NCBI RefSeq assembly: GCF_025165815.1 | Contig: NZ_JAFFZE010000012.1 | Location: forward strand, 248,001-312,000 | Direction: 5' to 3' | DNA: 64,000 bases | Source: Actinophytocola gossypii | GTDB taxonomy: Bacteria > Actinomycetota > Actinomycetes > Mycobacteriales > Pseudonocardiaceae | Shown here: piece by piece, positions 24,550 through 33,727 of the stretch | Layout: each line of letters begins with the position of its first letter | Position numbering within the stretch: the stretch's first letter is position 1 | Notes under the pieces: model-generated | The model's input: the letters and a program-made list of their open reading frames with translations, nothing else | What the model was told of the DNA's origin: nothing | Database searches by the model: none | Made by a program: the position numbers and the translations under genes

Positions 24550-25438
24550 ACGCGGCGTGGTCGGCCAGGACCTCGTCGATCACGCGCAGATTGACCGAGG
24601 CCACCTCGGGATCGGTGGTGTCGGCCAGCACGATCAGCGCCTTCCACAGCGCCCAGCCGCGGGCCCGCGCCCAGGCGCCGTCGTCGTGGCCGACCGTGTC
24701 GCGGAACGCGGCCCGGCTCTCCCCGGTGAACATCGTGTAGGCGATGACCAGCTCACAGGCAGGGTCGCCGACAGCGGAGGTGCCGAAGTCGATGACGGCG
24801 GCCAGCCTGCCGTCGCGGACCAGCAGGTTGCCGTGGGCGAGGTCGGCGTGGAACCACACCGGCTGGCCGTCCCAGGTGGCGGCGAGCGCGGCCTCCCAGA
24901 CCTCCGTGCACCGCCGGCCGTCGACGCGTCCGCCCAGCGCGTCGATCGCGCGGCGGGTCGCGTCGTCGTAGTGGGCGGGCGGGGTGCCCCGGTAGAAGCT
25001 GTGCGCGCCGGCCACCGGCCCGCCGGTCGGGTCGACCCGCTGCAGGGCGAGGACGAACTCGGCGACCGAGACCGCGAACGCGGACAGGTCGGCGATCCGC
25101 TCCGGGGTCGCGGTCTCGCCGTCCAGCCAGCGGCGGACCGACCAGTTGAACGGGTAGCCCTCCCCCGGCTTCCCCATGGCCAGCGACTCCGGGATCGGCA
25201 CCGGCAACGCGGGCGCCAGCACCGGCAGCCACCGGTGCTCCTTCTCCACGGCTGGCGCGTACCCGGCGCCGGTCGGCAGCCGCACGGTCAGCTCGTCGCC
25301 GAGCCGGTAGGTGCGGTTGTCCCACCCCTCGACCTCGACCGGCGTCACCGGCAGGTCGGCCCACTGCGGGAACTGGGCGGCGATCAGCCGACGCACCAGT
25401 GCGGCGTCGATCCCAGCGCGTCCGTCGGTGTGCAGCAC
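24509..25438 (-). CDS. Aminoglycoside phosphotransferase-family kinase
   Basis: 309 residues from GTG 25438 (VLHTDGRAGIDAALVRRLI) behind GGGAG. APH/ChoK fold: nucleotide loop with VEGWDNRTYRLGDELTVRLP, catalytic loop WFHADLAHGNLLVRDGRL, metal-binding AVIDFGTSAVGDPACELV. Related proteins modify aminoglycosides or other small alcohols; the true substrate is unknown and no resistance is shown. It is the last gene of the run starting with the hexarate operon, 43 nt after the aldehyde dehydrogenase. It overlaps the peptide transporter tail to tail. Confidence 0.85.
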   Translation of the reverse strand: MLHTDGRAGIDAALVRRLIAAQFPQWADLPVTPVEVEGWDNRTYRLGDELTVRLPTGAGYAPAVEKEHRWLPVLAPALPVPIPESLAMGKPGEGYPFNWSVRRWLDGETATPERIADLSAFAVSVAEFVLALQRVDPTGGPVAGAHSFYRGTPPAHYDDATRRAIDALGGRVDGRRCTEVWEAALAATWDGQPVWFHADLAHGNLLVRDGRLAAVIDFGTSAVGDPACELVIAYTMFTGESRAAFRDTVGHDDGAWARARGWALWKALIVLADTTDPEVASVNLRVIDEVLADHAAFSARRSSGAARTG

Positions 25439-25481
25439 GCAGGGAGTCTCCCGAGGCCCCTCCGGGCACGGCAAACGCTTT

Positions 25482-26990
25482 TCAGGGCAGCCGCAGCGTC
25501 CCGTCCACCCGCCGGGCGATACCGGTGTAATCGTCGGTCAGCTCCGCGGGCAGCACCTCGACCGGGGCGTTCTGCCAGGTCACCGGCCGCAGGAACCGCC
25601 GGATGGCGCTGGTGCCCACCGAGGTGTGCTGCGAGTTCGTCGACGGCCACGGCCCCCCGTGGTGCTGCGCCCAGGAGACCGCCACCCCCGTCGGATACCC
25701 GTCGTACACCAGCCGCCCGGCACGCGCGCGCAACCGCTCGGACACCGCCAGCGGCAGCTCGGTCTCGCCCTCCCCACGCAGGATCGTGGCGGTGAGCGAC
25801 GACGGCAACGTGGCCAGCGCCCCGAACAGCTCGTCCTCGCCGTCGTACCGGACCACCACCGCGACCGGCCCGAAGCACTCCTCGGTGACCTCCGCCGGCA
25901 GGGCCGTCGCCGAGGTCCCCAGCAGCAGCGGGGTCGCGGTGAAGCCAGGGCCCTCGGCGCCGCCGCGGGCGAGCGTCTCCACGTCCGGCAGGTCGGCCAG
26001 GTCCGCGGCCGTCCGGCCGTAGGTGTCGGCGATGCCCTCGTTGAGCAGCACCTGCGCGCCGGTGTCGTGCACCGCCGCCGTCATGGCCTCGACGACCGCG
26101 CGGCCGGCGTCGCCCGAAGGCACGAACACCAGGCCGGGCTTGGTGCAGAACTGGCCGGCGCCCATCGTGAACGAGCCGACCAGCTCGCCGCCGATCCGCT
26201 CGCCGCGCTCGCCCGCCGCGGCGGGCGTGACGACGACCGGGTTCAGGCTGCTCAGCTCGCCGAAGAACGGGATCGGGTCCGGCCGCTGCTCGATGATCCG
26301 GAGCAGCGCGTGCCCGCCGGACACCGAGCCGGTGAAGCCGACCGCGCGGATCGCCGGGTGCGCCACCAGGTCCGCGCCGCCCTGGACGCCGTGCACCAGG
26401 CCGAACGTGCCCTCCGGCGCGCCCGCCTTCCCGGCCGCCTCGACCAGTACCTCGAAGCACAGCCGCGCGGTCGCCGGGTGCGAGCCGTGCGCCTTGATCA
26501 CGACCGGGCAGCCGGCGGCCAGCGCGGACGCGGTGTCGCCGCCGGGCACGGAGAACGCCAGCGGGAAGTTGCTCGCGCCGAACACGGCGACCGGGCCGAG
26601 CGGCACCAGCATCCGGCGCAGGTCCGGGCGCGGACCCATGGCGGTGTCGCCGGCGTGGTCGATCGCGGCCTCCAGGTAGCCGCCGTCGTCCAGCACCTCG
26701 GCGAACAGGCGCAGCTGGAACGCGGTCCTGGTGAGTTCGCCGTTCAGCCGGGTCGGGCCGAGCGCGGTCTCCCGGTCGGCGACGGCGACCAGGTCGTCGC
26801 GGCGGGCCTCCAGCGCGTCGGCCAGCGCGCGGAGCAGCGCGGCCCGGCCGGTGCGGCCGAGGGCGTCCAGCTCGGGCGCGGCGGCCAGCGCCCGTTCGCA
26901 CAGCAGCGCCACCTCCTCCGGCGTGGTCTCCTGCGCGACGACCTCGGTGGCCTCGCCGGTGCGGGGGTCGACGCTCCGCACGTCGGTCAC
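25482..26990 (-). CDS. 2-oxoglutarate semialdehyde (2,5-dioxovalerate) dehydrogenase
   Basis: 502 residues, GTG 26990 behind GGAGG (6 nt). NAD(P)-dependent aldehyde dehydrogenase: VAVFGASNFPLAFSVPGGDT, cofactor region VIKAHGSHPATA, catalytic Glu in PFFGELSSLNPVVV, catalytic Cys in GAGQFCTKPGLV. The length and the FGASNFPLAFS/GQFCTKPG patterns match the KGSADH branch. It completes the pathway begun by gudD and kdgD: 2,5-dioxopentanoate to 2-oxoglutarate, feeding the TCA cycle. Confidence 0.9.
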   Translation of the reverse strand: MTDVRSVDPRTGEATEVVAQETTPEEVALLCERALAAAPELDALGRTGRAALLRALADALEARRDDLVAVADRETALGPTRLNGELTRTAFQLRLFAEVLDDGGYLEAAIDHAGDTAMGPRPDLRRMLVPLGPVAVFGASNFPLAFSVPGGDTASALAAGCPVVIKAHGSHPATARLCFEVLVEAAGKAGAPEGTFGLVHGVQGGADLVAHPAIRAVGFTGSVSGGHALLRIIEQRPDPIPFFGELSSLNPVVVTPAAAGERGERIGGELVGSFTMGAGQFCTKPGLVFVPSGDAGRAVVEAMTAAVHDTGAQVLLNEGIADTYGRTAADLADLPDVETLARGGAEGPGFTATPLLLGTSATALPAEVTEECFGPVAVVVRYDGEDELFGALATLPSSLTATILRGEGETELPLAVSERLRARAGRLVYDGYPTGVAVSWAQHHGGPWPSTNSQHTSVGTSAIRRFLRPVTWQNAPVEVLPAELTDDYTGIARRVDGTLRLP

Positions 26991-27065
26991 GGTGTTCCTC
27001 CTGAGTACGAGCACTGTTCACAAGTTCGGCCGACCTCGGTTGGCAATGCCACTCTCCTCGACAAG

Positions 27066-28214
27066 TTACGGCCCGTCGGCCTGTTCCGAACAGTGCTCGC
27101 CGAATGCGACGGTATCCACGGTCCAGGCGCGGGCCTGGTCGCTGAGGGTGATACCCAGTCCTGGCCGGTCGGAAAGCCGCATCCGCCCGCCCTCGGTCAC
27201 CAGCCGCTCGTTGAACAGCGGGTACAGCCAGTCGAAGTGCTCCACCCACGGCTCGTGCGGGTAGGCGGCCGCGAGGTGCACGTGCAACTCCATCGCGAAG
27301 TGCGGCGCGAGCCCGAGGTCGGCGTGCTCGGCGAGGGTGGCGAGCCGCAGGAACTGGGTGATCCCGCCGATCCGCGGCGCGTCCGGCTGCAGGATGTCGG
27401 CCGCCCGGTGCCGGATCAGCTCGTCGTGCTCGGCGACGCTGGTGAGCATCTCGCCGGTGGCGACCGGCGTGACCAGCGCGCGGGCGAGGTCGGCGTGGCC
27501 CTGGGCGTCGTAGGCGTCCAGCGGCTCCTCGATCCAGACCAGCCCGAACTCCTCCAGGTCGTGGCAGACGCGCGCGGCGGTGGGCCGGTCCCACTGCTGG
27601 TTGGCGTCGACCATCAGCGGCACGTCGTCGCCGAGGTGCGCGCGGACGGCGGCGACCCGGCGCAGGTCCGCCCGCCGGTCCGGTTGCCCGACCTTGATCT
27701 TGACCCCGCCGACGCCGGACTCCAGCGTGGCGGTGGCGTTGTCCAGCACCCGCTCGATCGGCTCGTGCAGGAACCCGCCGGAGGTGTTGTAGCAGCGCAC
27801 CGAGTCGCGGTGCGCGCCGAGCAGCTTGGCCAGCGGCAGCCCGGCGCGCCTGGCCTTGAGGTCCCACAGGGCGACGTCGATCGCGGCGAGCGCCTGGGTG
27901 GCGGCGCCGCCCCGGCCGACCGACGCGCCTGCCCAGACGAGCTTGGTCCACAGCCGGCCGATGTCGTTGGGGTCCTCGCCGAGCAGGTCGGGCGCGACCT
28001 CGCGGGCGTGCGCGAACTGGGCCGGGCCGCCGGCGCGCTTGGCGTAGCTGAAGCCGAGCCCGTCCAGGCCGGCCTCGGTGCGGACCTCGGCGAACAGCAG
28101 CATGACCTCGGTCATCGGGCGTTGCCGGCCGGTGAACACCTTGGCGTCGCTGATGCCGGTGGGCAGCGGCAGCCGCACCGAGGACAGGGTGATCCCGCTG
28201 ATCTCGTCGATCAC
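27066..28214 (-). CDS. Mandelate racemase-subgroup dehydratase, probably galactarate/talarate type
   Basis: 382 residues, GTG 28214 behind GGAGGTG, overlapping the gudD stop (GTGA). Enolase superfamily: capping domain residues 1-125, barrel with KxK motif [13 protein letters not shown], metal ligands in [20 protein letters not shown] and ATGEMLTSV, Asp of the His-Asp dyad in [12 protein letters not shown], His in [12 protein letters not shown]. KxK plus His marks the MR subgroup, and the KIKVGQP pattern is close to L-talarate/galactarate dehydratase. Within this operon it probably opens a second sugar-acid route to the same keto-deoxy intermediate. Confidence 0.8.
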   Translation of the reverse strand: MIDEISGITLSSVRLPLPTGISDAKVFTGRQRPMTEVMLLFAEVRTEAGLDGLGFSYAKRAGGPAQFAHAREVAPDLLGEDPNDIGRLWTKLVWAGASVGRGGAATQALAAIDVALWDLKARRAGLPLAKLLGAHRDSVRCYNTSGGFLHEPIERVLDNATATLESGVGGVKIKVGQPDRRADLRRVAAVRAHLGDDVPLMVDANQQWDRPTAARVCHDLEEFGLVWIEEPLDAYDAQGHADLARALVTPVATGEMLTSVAEHDELIRHRAADILQPDAPRIGGITQFLRLATLAEHADLGLAPHFAMELHVHLAAAYPHEPWVEHFDWLYPLFNERLVTEGGRMRLSDRPGLGITLSDQARAWTVDTVAFGEHCSEQADGP

Positions 28215-29542
28215 GCCGGCACCTCCGCCAGACACGGGCGCTTGGGGTCGAACCGCCAGCCGGGCACCAGGTAACGCATGGCCACCGCGTCGTCGCGGGC
28301 GCCGAGACCGTGCTCGCGGTACAGCTCGTGCGCGGCGGCCAGCGCGTCGGGGTCCAGCTCGACCCCGAGCCCCGGACCGGTCGGAACGGCGACCGCGCCG
28401 CCCTCGATCCGCGGCGGGCGCGTGGTCAGCGCCTGGCCGTCCTGCCAGATCCAGTGCGTGTCCAGGGCGGTGATCGGGCCGGGCGCGGCGGCGCCGACGT
28501 GGGTGAACATGGCCAGCGACACGTCGAAGTGGTTGTTGGAGTGCGAGCCCCAGGTGAGCCCGAAGTCCGCGCACAGCTGCGCGACGCGGACCGAGCCGCG
28601 CATGGTCCAGAAGTGCGGGTCGGCCAGCGGGATGTCGACGGCGTCGGTGCGCACCGCGTGGGCGAGCTGGCGCCAGTCGGTGGCGATCATGTTGGTCGCG
28701 GTCGGCAGCCCGGTGGCCCGGCGGAACTCGGCCATGGTCTCCCGGCCGGAGAACGTGCCCTCCGCGCCGACCGGGTCCTCGGCGTAGGCGAGCACGCCGC
28801 GCAGGTCACGGCCGAGCGCGATCGCGTCGGCGAGCGGCCAGGCGCCGTTGGGGTCGAGGGTGATCCGGGCGTCGGGGAACCGGGCGGCGAGCGCGCGCAC
28901 CGCGTCGGCCTCCCGCTCGCCGGGCAGCACGCCGCCCTTGAGCTTGAAGTCGGCGAACCCGTAGCGGGTTCGGGCGGCCTCGGCGAGGGCGACGATGGCG
29001 TCGGGGTCCAGCGCGGGCTCGCGGCGCAGACGTTCCCAGTCGTCGACGGGGTTCGGCTCGGCGACGTAGGGCAGGTCGGTGGCGCGGCGGTCGCCGACGT
29101 AGAACAGATAGCCGAGCACGGGGACGGTGTCGCGGACCTGGCCCTCGCCGAGCAGGTCGGCCACCGGCACGTCGAGGTGCTGGCCGAGCAGGTCGAGCAG
29201 GCACGACTCCAGCGCGGTGACGGCGTGGACCGTGGTGCGCTGGTCGAAGGTCTGGGCGCCCCGGCCGGCGGCGTCGCGGTCGGCGAACGTGCCGGCGACC
29301 GCGCGCAGCAGCCGGTTGTGCTGCGCGACCGGCCGGCCGACGAGCAGGTCGGCGGCGTCGAGGATGGTCTGCCGGATCGCGTCGCCGCCGGGTACCTCGC
29401 CGACGCCGGTGCGGCCCTCGCTGTCGGTGACGATCGCGATGGTGCGGGTGAAGAACGGACCGTGCGCGCCGGACAGGTTGAGCAGCATGCTGTCGTGCCC
29501 GGCCACGGGCACCGCCTCGACCCCGGCGATCGTCGGGGTCAC
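28211..29542 (-). CDS. gudD: Glucarate dehydratase
   Basis: 443 residues, GTG 29542 overlapping the kdgD stop, length as in GudD (~446). The N-terminus carries the glucarate dehydratase signature [20 protein letters not shown]. Barrel residues: KxK in [13 protein letters not shown], ligands in ITLDPNGAW and [19 protein letters not shown], catalytic His in [16 protein letters not shown]. It dehydrates D-glucarate (and L-idarate) to 5-keto-4-deoxyglucarate. Coupled by 4-nt overlaps to genes on both sides. Confidence 0.93.
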   Translation of the reverse strand: MTPTIAGVEAVPVAGHDSMLLNLSGAHGPFFTRTIAIVTDSEGRTGVGEVPGGDAIRQTILDAADLLVGRPVAQHNRLLRAVAGTFADRDAAGRGAQTFDQRTTVHAVTALESCLLDLLGQHLDVPVADLLGEGQVRDTVPVLGYLFYVGDRRATDLPYVAEPNPVDDWERLRREPALDPDAIVALAEAARTRYGFADFKLKGGVLPGEREADAVRALAARFPDARITLDPNGAWPLADAIALGRDLRGVLAYAEDPVGAEGTFSGRETMAEFRRATGLPTATNMIATDWRQLAHAVRTDAVDIPLADPHFWTMRGSVRVAQLCADFGLTWGSHSNNHFDVSLAMFTHVGAAAPGPITALDTHWIWQDGQALTTRPPRIEGGAVAVPTGPGLGVELDPDALAAAHELYREHGLGARDDAVAMRYLVPGWRFDPKRPCLAEVPA

Positions 29543-30462
29543 GTGACCTTCTTGATCAGGGCGGTCAGGTCGGCGAGTTCGTCGGGGGTGAGGTCGGTCA
29601 GCGGCGGGCGGACCCGGCCGCCGTCGCGGCCCACGGCGGTGAGGCCCGCCTTGACGATCGACACCGCGTAGCCGCGGCCCCGGTCGCGGATGTCCAGGTA
29701 GGGGATGACGAAGTCGGCGAGCATCCGGTAGACGGCCGGGCGGTCCTGGGCGAGCACGGCGGCGTGGAACCGCAGCGCGAACTCGGGCAGGAAGTTGTAG
29801 AGCGCCGAGGAGTAGGTGCTGACGCCGAGTTGGAGCAGGGGCAGCGCGAACGTCTCCGCGGTCGGCAGCCCGCCGATGTAGACGAGCCGGTCGCCGACCT
29901 TGGCGTAGGTGCGGGTCAGCCGTTCGATGTCGCCGACGCCGTCCTTGAGGCCGACCAGGTTCGGGTTGCGCTCGGCCAGCTCGGCCACGGTGACGTCGGT
30001 GAACACGGCGTTGGCCCGGCTGTAGACGATCACGCCGAGGTCGGTGGCGCGGCAGACGGCGGTGACGTGCTCGGCCAGCCCGCGCTGCCCGGCCTCGGTG
30101 AGGTAGGGCGGGAACAGCAGGACACCGGCGGCGCCCGCGTCCTGCGCGGCCCTGGCCTGCGCCACGGCGACCGCGGTCGCGCCGGTCGCGGGGGCGACGA
30201 CCGGCACCCGGCCGGCGACCTCGGCCACCGCGGCCCGGACCACCCGGTCGGCCTCGGCGGGGGTCAGCGAGAAGCCCTCGCCGGTGCCGCCCGCGGCGAA
30301 CAGGCCGGCGACGTCGAAGCCCGCCTGCCAGGCCAGGTGCTCCCGGTAGCGGGGCTCGTCGAACTCCAGGTCGGCGTCGAAATGGGTCACCGGGAAGGAG
30401 AGCAGGCCGGACCGGAGCCGCTCGGCGAGGGCCTGCGGAGGCAGTGGCGTCACACGTCCCAT
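29539..30462 (-). CDS. kdgD: 5-dehydro-4-deoxyglucarate dehydratase
   Basis: 307 residues from ATG 30462. DapA/NAL-superfamily barrel with [17 protein letters not shown], the Tyr in [11 protein letters not shown] and Schiff-base Lys in [11 protein letters not shown]. KdgD removes water and CO2 from 5-keto-4-deoxyglucarate to give 2,5-dioxopentanoate, exactly the substrate of the dehydrogenase three genes on. First catabolic gene of the operon, 55 bp after the LysR gene. Confidence 0.93.
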   Translation of the reverse strand: MGRVTPLPPQALAERLRSGLLSFPVTHFDADLEFDEPRYREHLAWQAGFDVAGLFAAGGTGEGFSLTPAEADRVVRAAVAEVAGRVPVVAPATGATAVAVAQARAAQDAGAAGVLLFPPYLTEAGQRGLAEHVTAVCRATDLGVIVYSRANAVFTDVTVAELAERNPNLVGLKDGVGDIERLTRTYAKVGDRLVYIGGLPTAETFALPLLQLGVSTYSSALYNFLPEFALRFHAAVLAQDRPAVYRMLADFVIPYLDIRDRGRGYAVSIVKAGLTAVGRDGGRVRPPLTDLTPDELADLTALIKKVT

Positions 30463-30509
30463 CCAAGACCTCCGGATCGATGCCCGTCCAGGAGCGTTTC
30501 CGCATGACG

Positions 30510-30528
30510 CGATGCCGTCACGGCATCG
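30510..30528. promoter_or_regulatory. Perfect inverted repeat at the LysR stop codon
   Basis: CGATGCCG (30510-30517) and CGGCATCG (30521-30528) flank TCA, the complement of the LysR stop TGA. It lies 48-66 bp upstream of the kdgD start and has no T-tract, so it could be an operator for the catabolic genes or a short processing hairpin. Confidence 0.45.
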
Positions 30529-31405
30529 TGCTGTCGAGCACGTCCAGGACGCGCCAGAGGGCCGGGTTCGCGGAGTCGCGGCGCCACAGCAGATGCAGCT
30601 CCACCGGCTCGGGCACCGGCAGCGCGAGCCGGGCGAAGCCGACGCTCTCGACCGACATCCGTGCGGCGCAGGCCGGCACGAACGCGATGCCCCGGCCGGC
30701 GGCGACCAGCCACAGCATGGTGAGCACCTGGCTGACCGTGTGCACGGTGTTCTCCGGCGCGATCGGCACCGCGCCGGCGACCAGGTCGTAGAAGTAGCGT
30801 GCCTCGGTCGGCGAGTACATGACCACCGGCTCGGCCGCCACGTCCGCCGGCCGCACGTCCCGGCCGAGCGCGAGCACCGGGTGCCCGACCGGCGCGGCGA
30901 CCAGCAGCGGCTCGCGGTGCAGCAGCCGCGAGCCGAACGTCTCCAGGTCGAACGGCGGGCGCGCCAGACCGAGGTCGATCTTCTCGGTGACCAGCCCGGC
31001 GACCTGCTCGCGGGTCACCAGCTCGGCCAGGTCGACGTCGACGTCCGGCAGCTCCCGGGACACCTCGTTGAGCAGCCGCCCGAGGACCCCGAACGCCGAC
31101 GCCGCGGTGAACCCGATCCGGACCCGCCCGCTGAACCCGGCCGACACCCGCCGGGCCAGCTCCGGAGCGGCCTCGACCAGCGCGAGCAGCCGCCGCGCCT
31201 CCACCAGGAACGCCCGCCCGGCCGCGGTCAGCGTGACCCGCCGGTTGTCCCGCTCCAGCAGCCGCGCGCCGACCGCCCGTTCGAGCTTCTGGACCTGCCG
31301 GCTCAGCGGCGGCTGGGTCATCCGCAGCCGGGCCGCCGCCCGCCCGAAGTGCAGCTCGTCGGCCACGGCGACGAACCCCCGCACCTGCTCCAGCGAGAAG
31401 CTCAT
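30518..31405 (-). CDS. LysR-family regulator of hexarate catabolism
   Basis: 295 residues from ATG 31405. N-terminal winged HTH (residues 1-60: [27 protein letters not shown]), C-terminal type 2 periplasmic-binding-like effector domain ([15 protein letters not shown]... [12 protein letters not shown]). It lies directly upstream of kdgD on the same strand and probably activates the operon in response to glucarate or galactarate (inference from position). Confidence 0.88.
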   Translation of the reverse strand: MSFSLEQVRGFVAVADELHFGRAAARLRMTQPPLSRQVQKLERAVGARLLERDNRRVTLTAAGRAFLVEARRLLALVEAAPELARRVSAGFSGRVRIGFTAASAFGVLGRLLNEVSRELPDVDVDLAELVTREQVAGLVTEKIDLGLARPPFDLETFGSRLLHREPLLVAAPVGHPVLALGRDVRPADVAAEPVVMYSPTEARYFYDLVAGAVPIAPENTVHTVSQVLTMLWLVAAGRGIAFVPACAARMSVESVGFARLALPVPEPVELHLLWRRDSANPALWRVLDVLDSTMP

Positions 31406-31438
31406 GACCGGACGGTAACGTGGGTTACCACCGCGATC

Positions 31439-32110
31439 ATGGACGCCGTGCCGCCACCGCGTTGGCGCACTTTCCGTCCCGAGCGTTCGGTGCTGGCCGT
31501 GGTGCACAACCTGACCGCGCTCACCCGTCTGCTCGACGTACTGCCCGGCTCGTCGGCCTTCCACGCCGGAACGGTCGAGGCGCTGGTCGGCCGCGAGGTG
31601 CACGTCCTGGACTGGGCCGACGCCGCGGGCGCGGACTTCGACCTGGCGATCTCGGCGAGCACGGCGGAAACCTGCACGACATCGCCGCGCCTTTGCTGAC
31701 CATTCCACACGGAACGGGCTATAACATCTTCCTCGAAAATCGAAATCGAAAATCGGTCTTCTGGCTTTCGCGGGAACGGTTGACTCACCGAGGGCGGCTG
31801 GTTCCGACCCACATCGTGCTCTCCCACGACGAGCAGCTCGACCGGCTGCGCAAGGCGTGCCCGGAGGCCGTTCCGGCGGCCGTCGTCGCCGGTGACGTCT
31901 GCTTCGACCGCCTCCTCGCCAGCCGCCCGCTGCGGCCCTCCTACCGGGACTCCCTCGGGGCGGGCGACGGTCAGCGCCTCGCCGTGCTGTCCTCCACCTG
32001 GGGCGAACGCTCCCTGCTCGCCGGCGCCCTCGGCCCGGACGGCCGCTGGGTAGTCGGCACCGCCGAGCGGGCGGTCGCGTTCGACACCCCGCGCTGGGCC
32101 GGGCCGCTGT
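31439..32110 (+). pseudogene. Frameshifted, 3'-truncated gene of a CDP-glycerol transferase-like family
   Basis: ATG 31439 begins MDAVPPPRWRTFRPERSVLA and runs to FDLAISAS. From 31661 the protein continues in another frame (HGGNLHDIAAPLLTIPHGTGYN... RLAVLSSTWGERSLL). One base is missing between 31660 and 31661, consistent with a TAC codon having become AC. The restored text resembles Streptomyces proteins with a PHGxGYN motif related to glycerophosphotransferase/GT-B folds (from memory). The normal C-terminal half is absent: the frame decays near 32110, where an unrelated fragment begins on the other strand. Confidence 0.7.
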
Positions 32111-32126
32111 GCGCGTCCGCCGTGCA

Positions 32127-32420
32127 CGGCCGGCTCGCGCGTCTTGGCGGCGTGCAGCAGGGCCAGCGCGGTCCGGCGCGGGTCGTCGATTCCCCGCGCC
32201 AGCTCCAGGTTGCGGTCCCAGGTGCGCGCGGGCCTTCGCGAACCTGCCCTCGGCGACCAGCGCGAGCCCCAGCCCCTCCACCGCCGTCGCCTCGAGCTGG
32301 ACGTCCTCGGCCAGGCGCACCGCCTCCGTCAGGACACCGACCGCGCCCGGCTCACGGCGACGGCTCAGCGCCAGGCCCTCTGGGTGGCCAGGGTACTGGC
32401 CGGATGTGGCCAGCGACACG
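32127..32420 (-). pseudogene. TPR fragment of an AfsR/LuxR-type regulator
   Basis: The minus strand reads GAVGVLTEAVRLAEDVQLEA and VEGLGLALVAEGRFAKARAH, a tetratricopeptide pattern, then shifts frame into WDRNLELARGIDDPRRTALA and LLHAAKTREPA. These repeats are typical of the C-terminal TPR arrays of large actinobacterial regulators. No start, no DNA-binding domain and at least one frameshift: a relic, abutting the end of another broken gene at ~32110. Confidence 0.6.
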
Positions 32421-32489
32421 TGCGCGTGGCGACGATCCGTAATCATCACGGTGAGAGGGGTAGTCGAACGAGCACGGAGGTGCTGGGAC

Positions 32490-33662
32490 ATGAATCGGGT
32501 TCGGCTCGCGGCGGCGGCGTTGGTGCCGGCCGTGGCGGTACTCGGCGTGGGTGGGATCGCCCACGCGGAGGAGTCGCTGACCGTCGACGCGGTGAGCGCC
32601 AGCGGGGACGACGGCAACGTCCCCGAGAACACTCTCGACGACGACCTGGGCACCCGCTGGTCCGACGAGGGCGACGGGGTGTGGATCCGGTACGACCTCG
32701 GCTCGGCGGTCAGCGTCGGCTCGGTCGCCGTCGCCTGGCACGAGGGCGACGAGCGGGAGACCACGTTCGCCGTGCAGACCTCCACCGACGGCGACAGCTG
32801 GGACACCGCGGTGAGCAGGCGGACCACCGGCGGCGAGACCCGGGAGCAGGAGACCTACGACTTCGCCGACCGCGACGCCCGGTACCTGCGGGTGGTCGGC
32901 TACGGCAACACGAACAACGACTGGACCAGCATCACCGAGGTCGACATCTTCGGCGCGGACGGCGGCGGCGACGACCCCGGCCCCGACCCGGGTGACTGCG
33001 AGTACCCGGCGGACGTGCTCGACCTGACCGGCTGGAAGGTCACGCTGCCCACCGGCGACGACGAGGACCCCGAGGAGATCACCCAACCCGACCTGGCGAC
33101 CTTCGCCGTCGACCCGTGGTTCACCCCGACCGAGGCCTGCGACGGCGTCCAGTTCCGGTCCGCGGTCAACGGTGTGACCACCGGCGGCTCCAGCTACCCG
33201 CGCTCCGAGCTGCGCGAGATGACCGCCGACGGCTCCGACGAGACGGCGTGGTCGTCGAACGACGGCACGCACACCATGGTGATCCGCCAGGCCATCACCG
33301 ACGTGCCGAACGACAAGCCGGACGTGGTCGCCGGCCAGATCCACGGCGGTGACGACGACGTGTCGGTGTTCCGGCTGGAGGGCAGCAACCTCTACGTCAC
33401 CGACGGCGACACCTCCGACCACCACCTGATCACCGAGGACTACGAGCTCGGCACCGTGTTCGAGGCGAAGTTCGTGGTGCGAGACGGCGAGATCGAGGCC
33501 TACTACAACGGCGAACTGGAGACCACCCTCGAGGCCGACTTCGACTCCGGCTACTTCAAGGCGGGCGCCTACACCCAGGCCAACTGCGACCGCTCCGACC
33601 CGTGCAGCGACTCCAACTACGGCCAGGTGATCATCCACGACATCGAGGTCACCCACTCCTGA
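32490..33662 (+). CDS. Secreted PL7 alginate lyase with N-terminal discoidin (F5/8 C) domain
   Basis: 390 residues from ATG 32490, with GGAGG 9 nt upstream. Signal peptide ~26 residues (ending GIAHAEE). F5/8 type C carbohydrate-binding domain residues ~30-155 (LGTRWSDEGDGVWIRYDLGS... YLRVVGYGNTNNDWTSI). D/P/G linker (DGGGDDPGPDPGD). PL7 catalytic domain with all three signatures: YPRSELREM, QIH in VVAGQIHGGD, and YFKAGAYTQ. It cuts alginate-like uronates outside the cell by beta-elimination. The nearby glucarate operon is a different uronate-derived pathway, so a direct metabolic link is not shown. Confidence 0.92.
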   Translation: MNRVRLAAAALVPAVAVLGVGGIAHAEESLTVDAVSASGDDGNVPENTLDDDLGTRWSDEGDGVWIRYDLGSAVSVGSVAVAWHEGDERETTFAVQTSTDGDSWDTAVSRRTTGGETREQETYDFADRDARYLRVVGYGNTNNDWTSITEVDIFGADGGGDDPGPDPGDCEYPADVLDLTGWKVTLPTGDDEDPEEITQPDLATFAVDPWFTPTEACDGVQFRSAVNGVTTGGSSYPRSELREMTADGSDETAWSSNDGTHTMVIRQAITDVPNDKPDVVAGQIHGGDDDVSVFRLEGSNLYVTDGDTSDHHLITEDYELGTVFEAKFVVRDGEIEAYYNGELETTLEADFDSGYFKAGAYTQANCDRSDPCSDSNYGQVIIHDIEVTHS

Positions 33663-33666
33663 CCCG

Positions 33667-33725
33667 AATGCCCTGAACGACCCTCTTGCGTCACTGAGCG
33701 TCCCAAGAGGGTCGTTCAGGGCATT
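33667..33725. terminator. 22-bp perfect stem hairpin between convergent genes
   Basis: Left arm 33667-33688 (AATGCCCTGAACGACCCTCTTG) pairs perfectly with the right arm 33704-33725 around a 15-nt loop. It fills the gap between the lyase stop (33662) and the stop of the cyclase-like gene (33728). Probably a bidirectional terminator. Its length and perfection also suit a small dispersed palindromic repeat. Confidence 0.8.
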
Positions 33726-33727
33726 GC

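Noticed and set aside
25311-28274. A 987-codon open frame on the plus strand
   Set aside because: It is antisense to the dehydrogenase, dehydratase and phosphotransferase genes, has no domain, and is His/Arg/Gly-rich as expected from a high-GC shadow frame.
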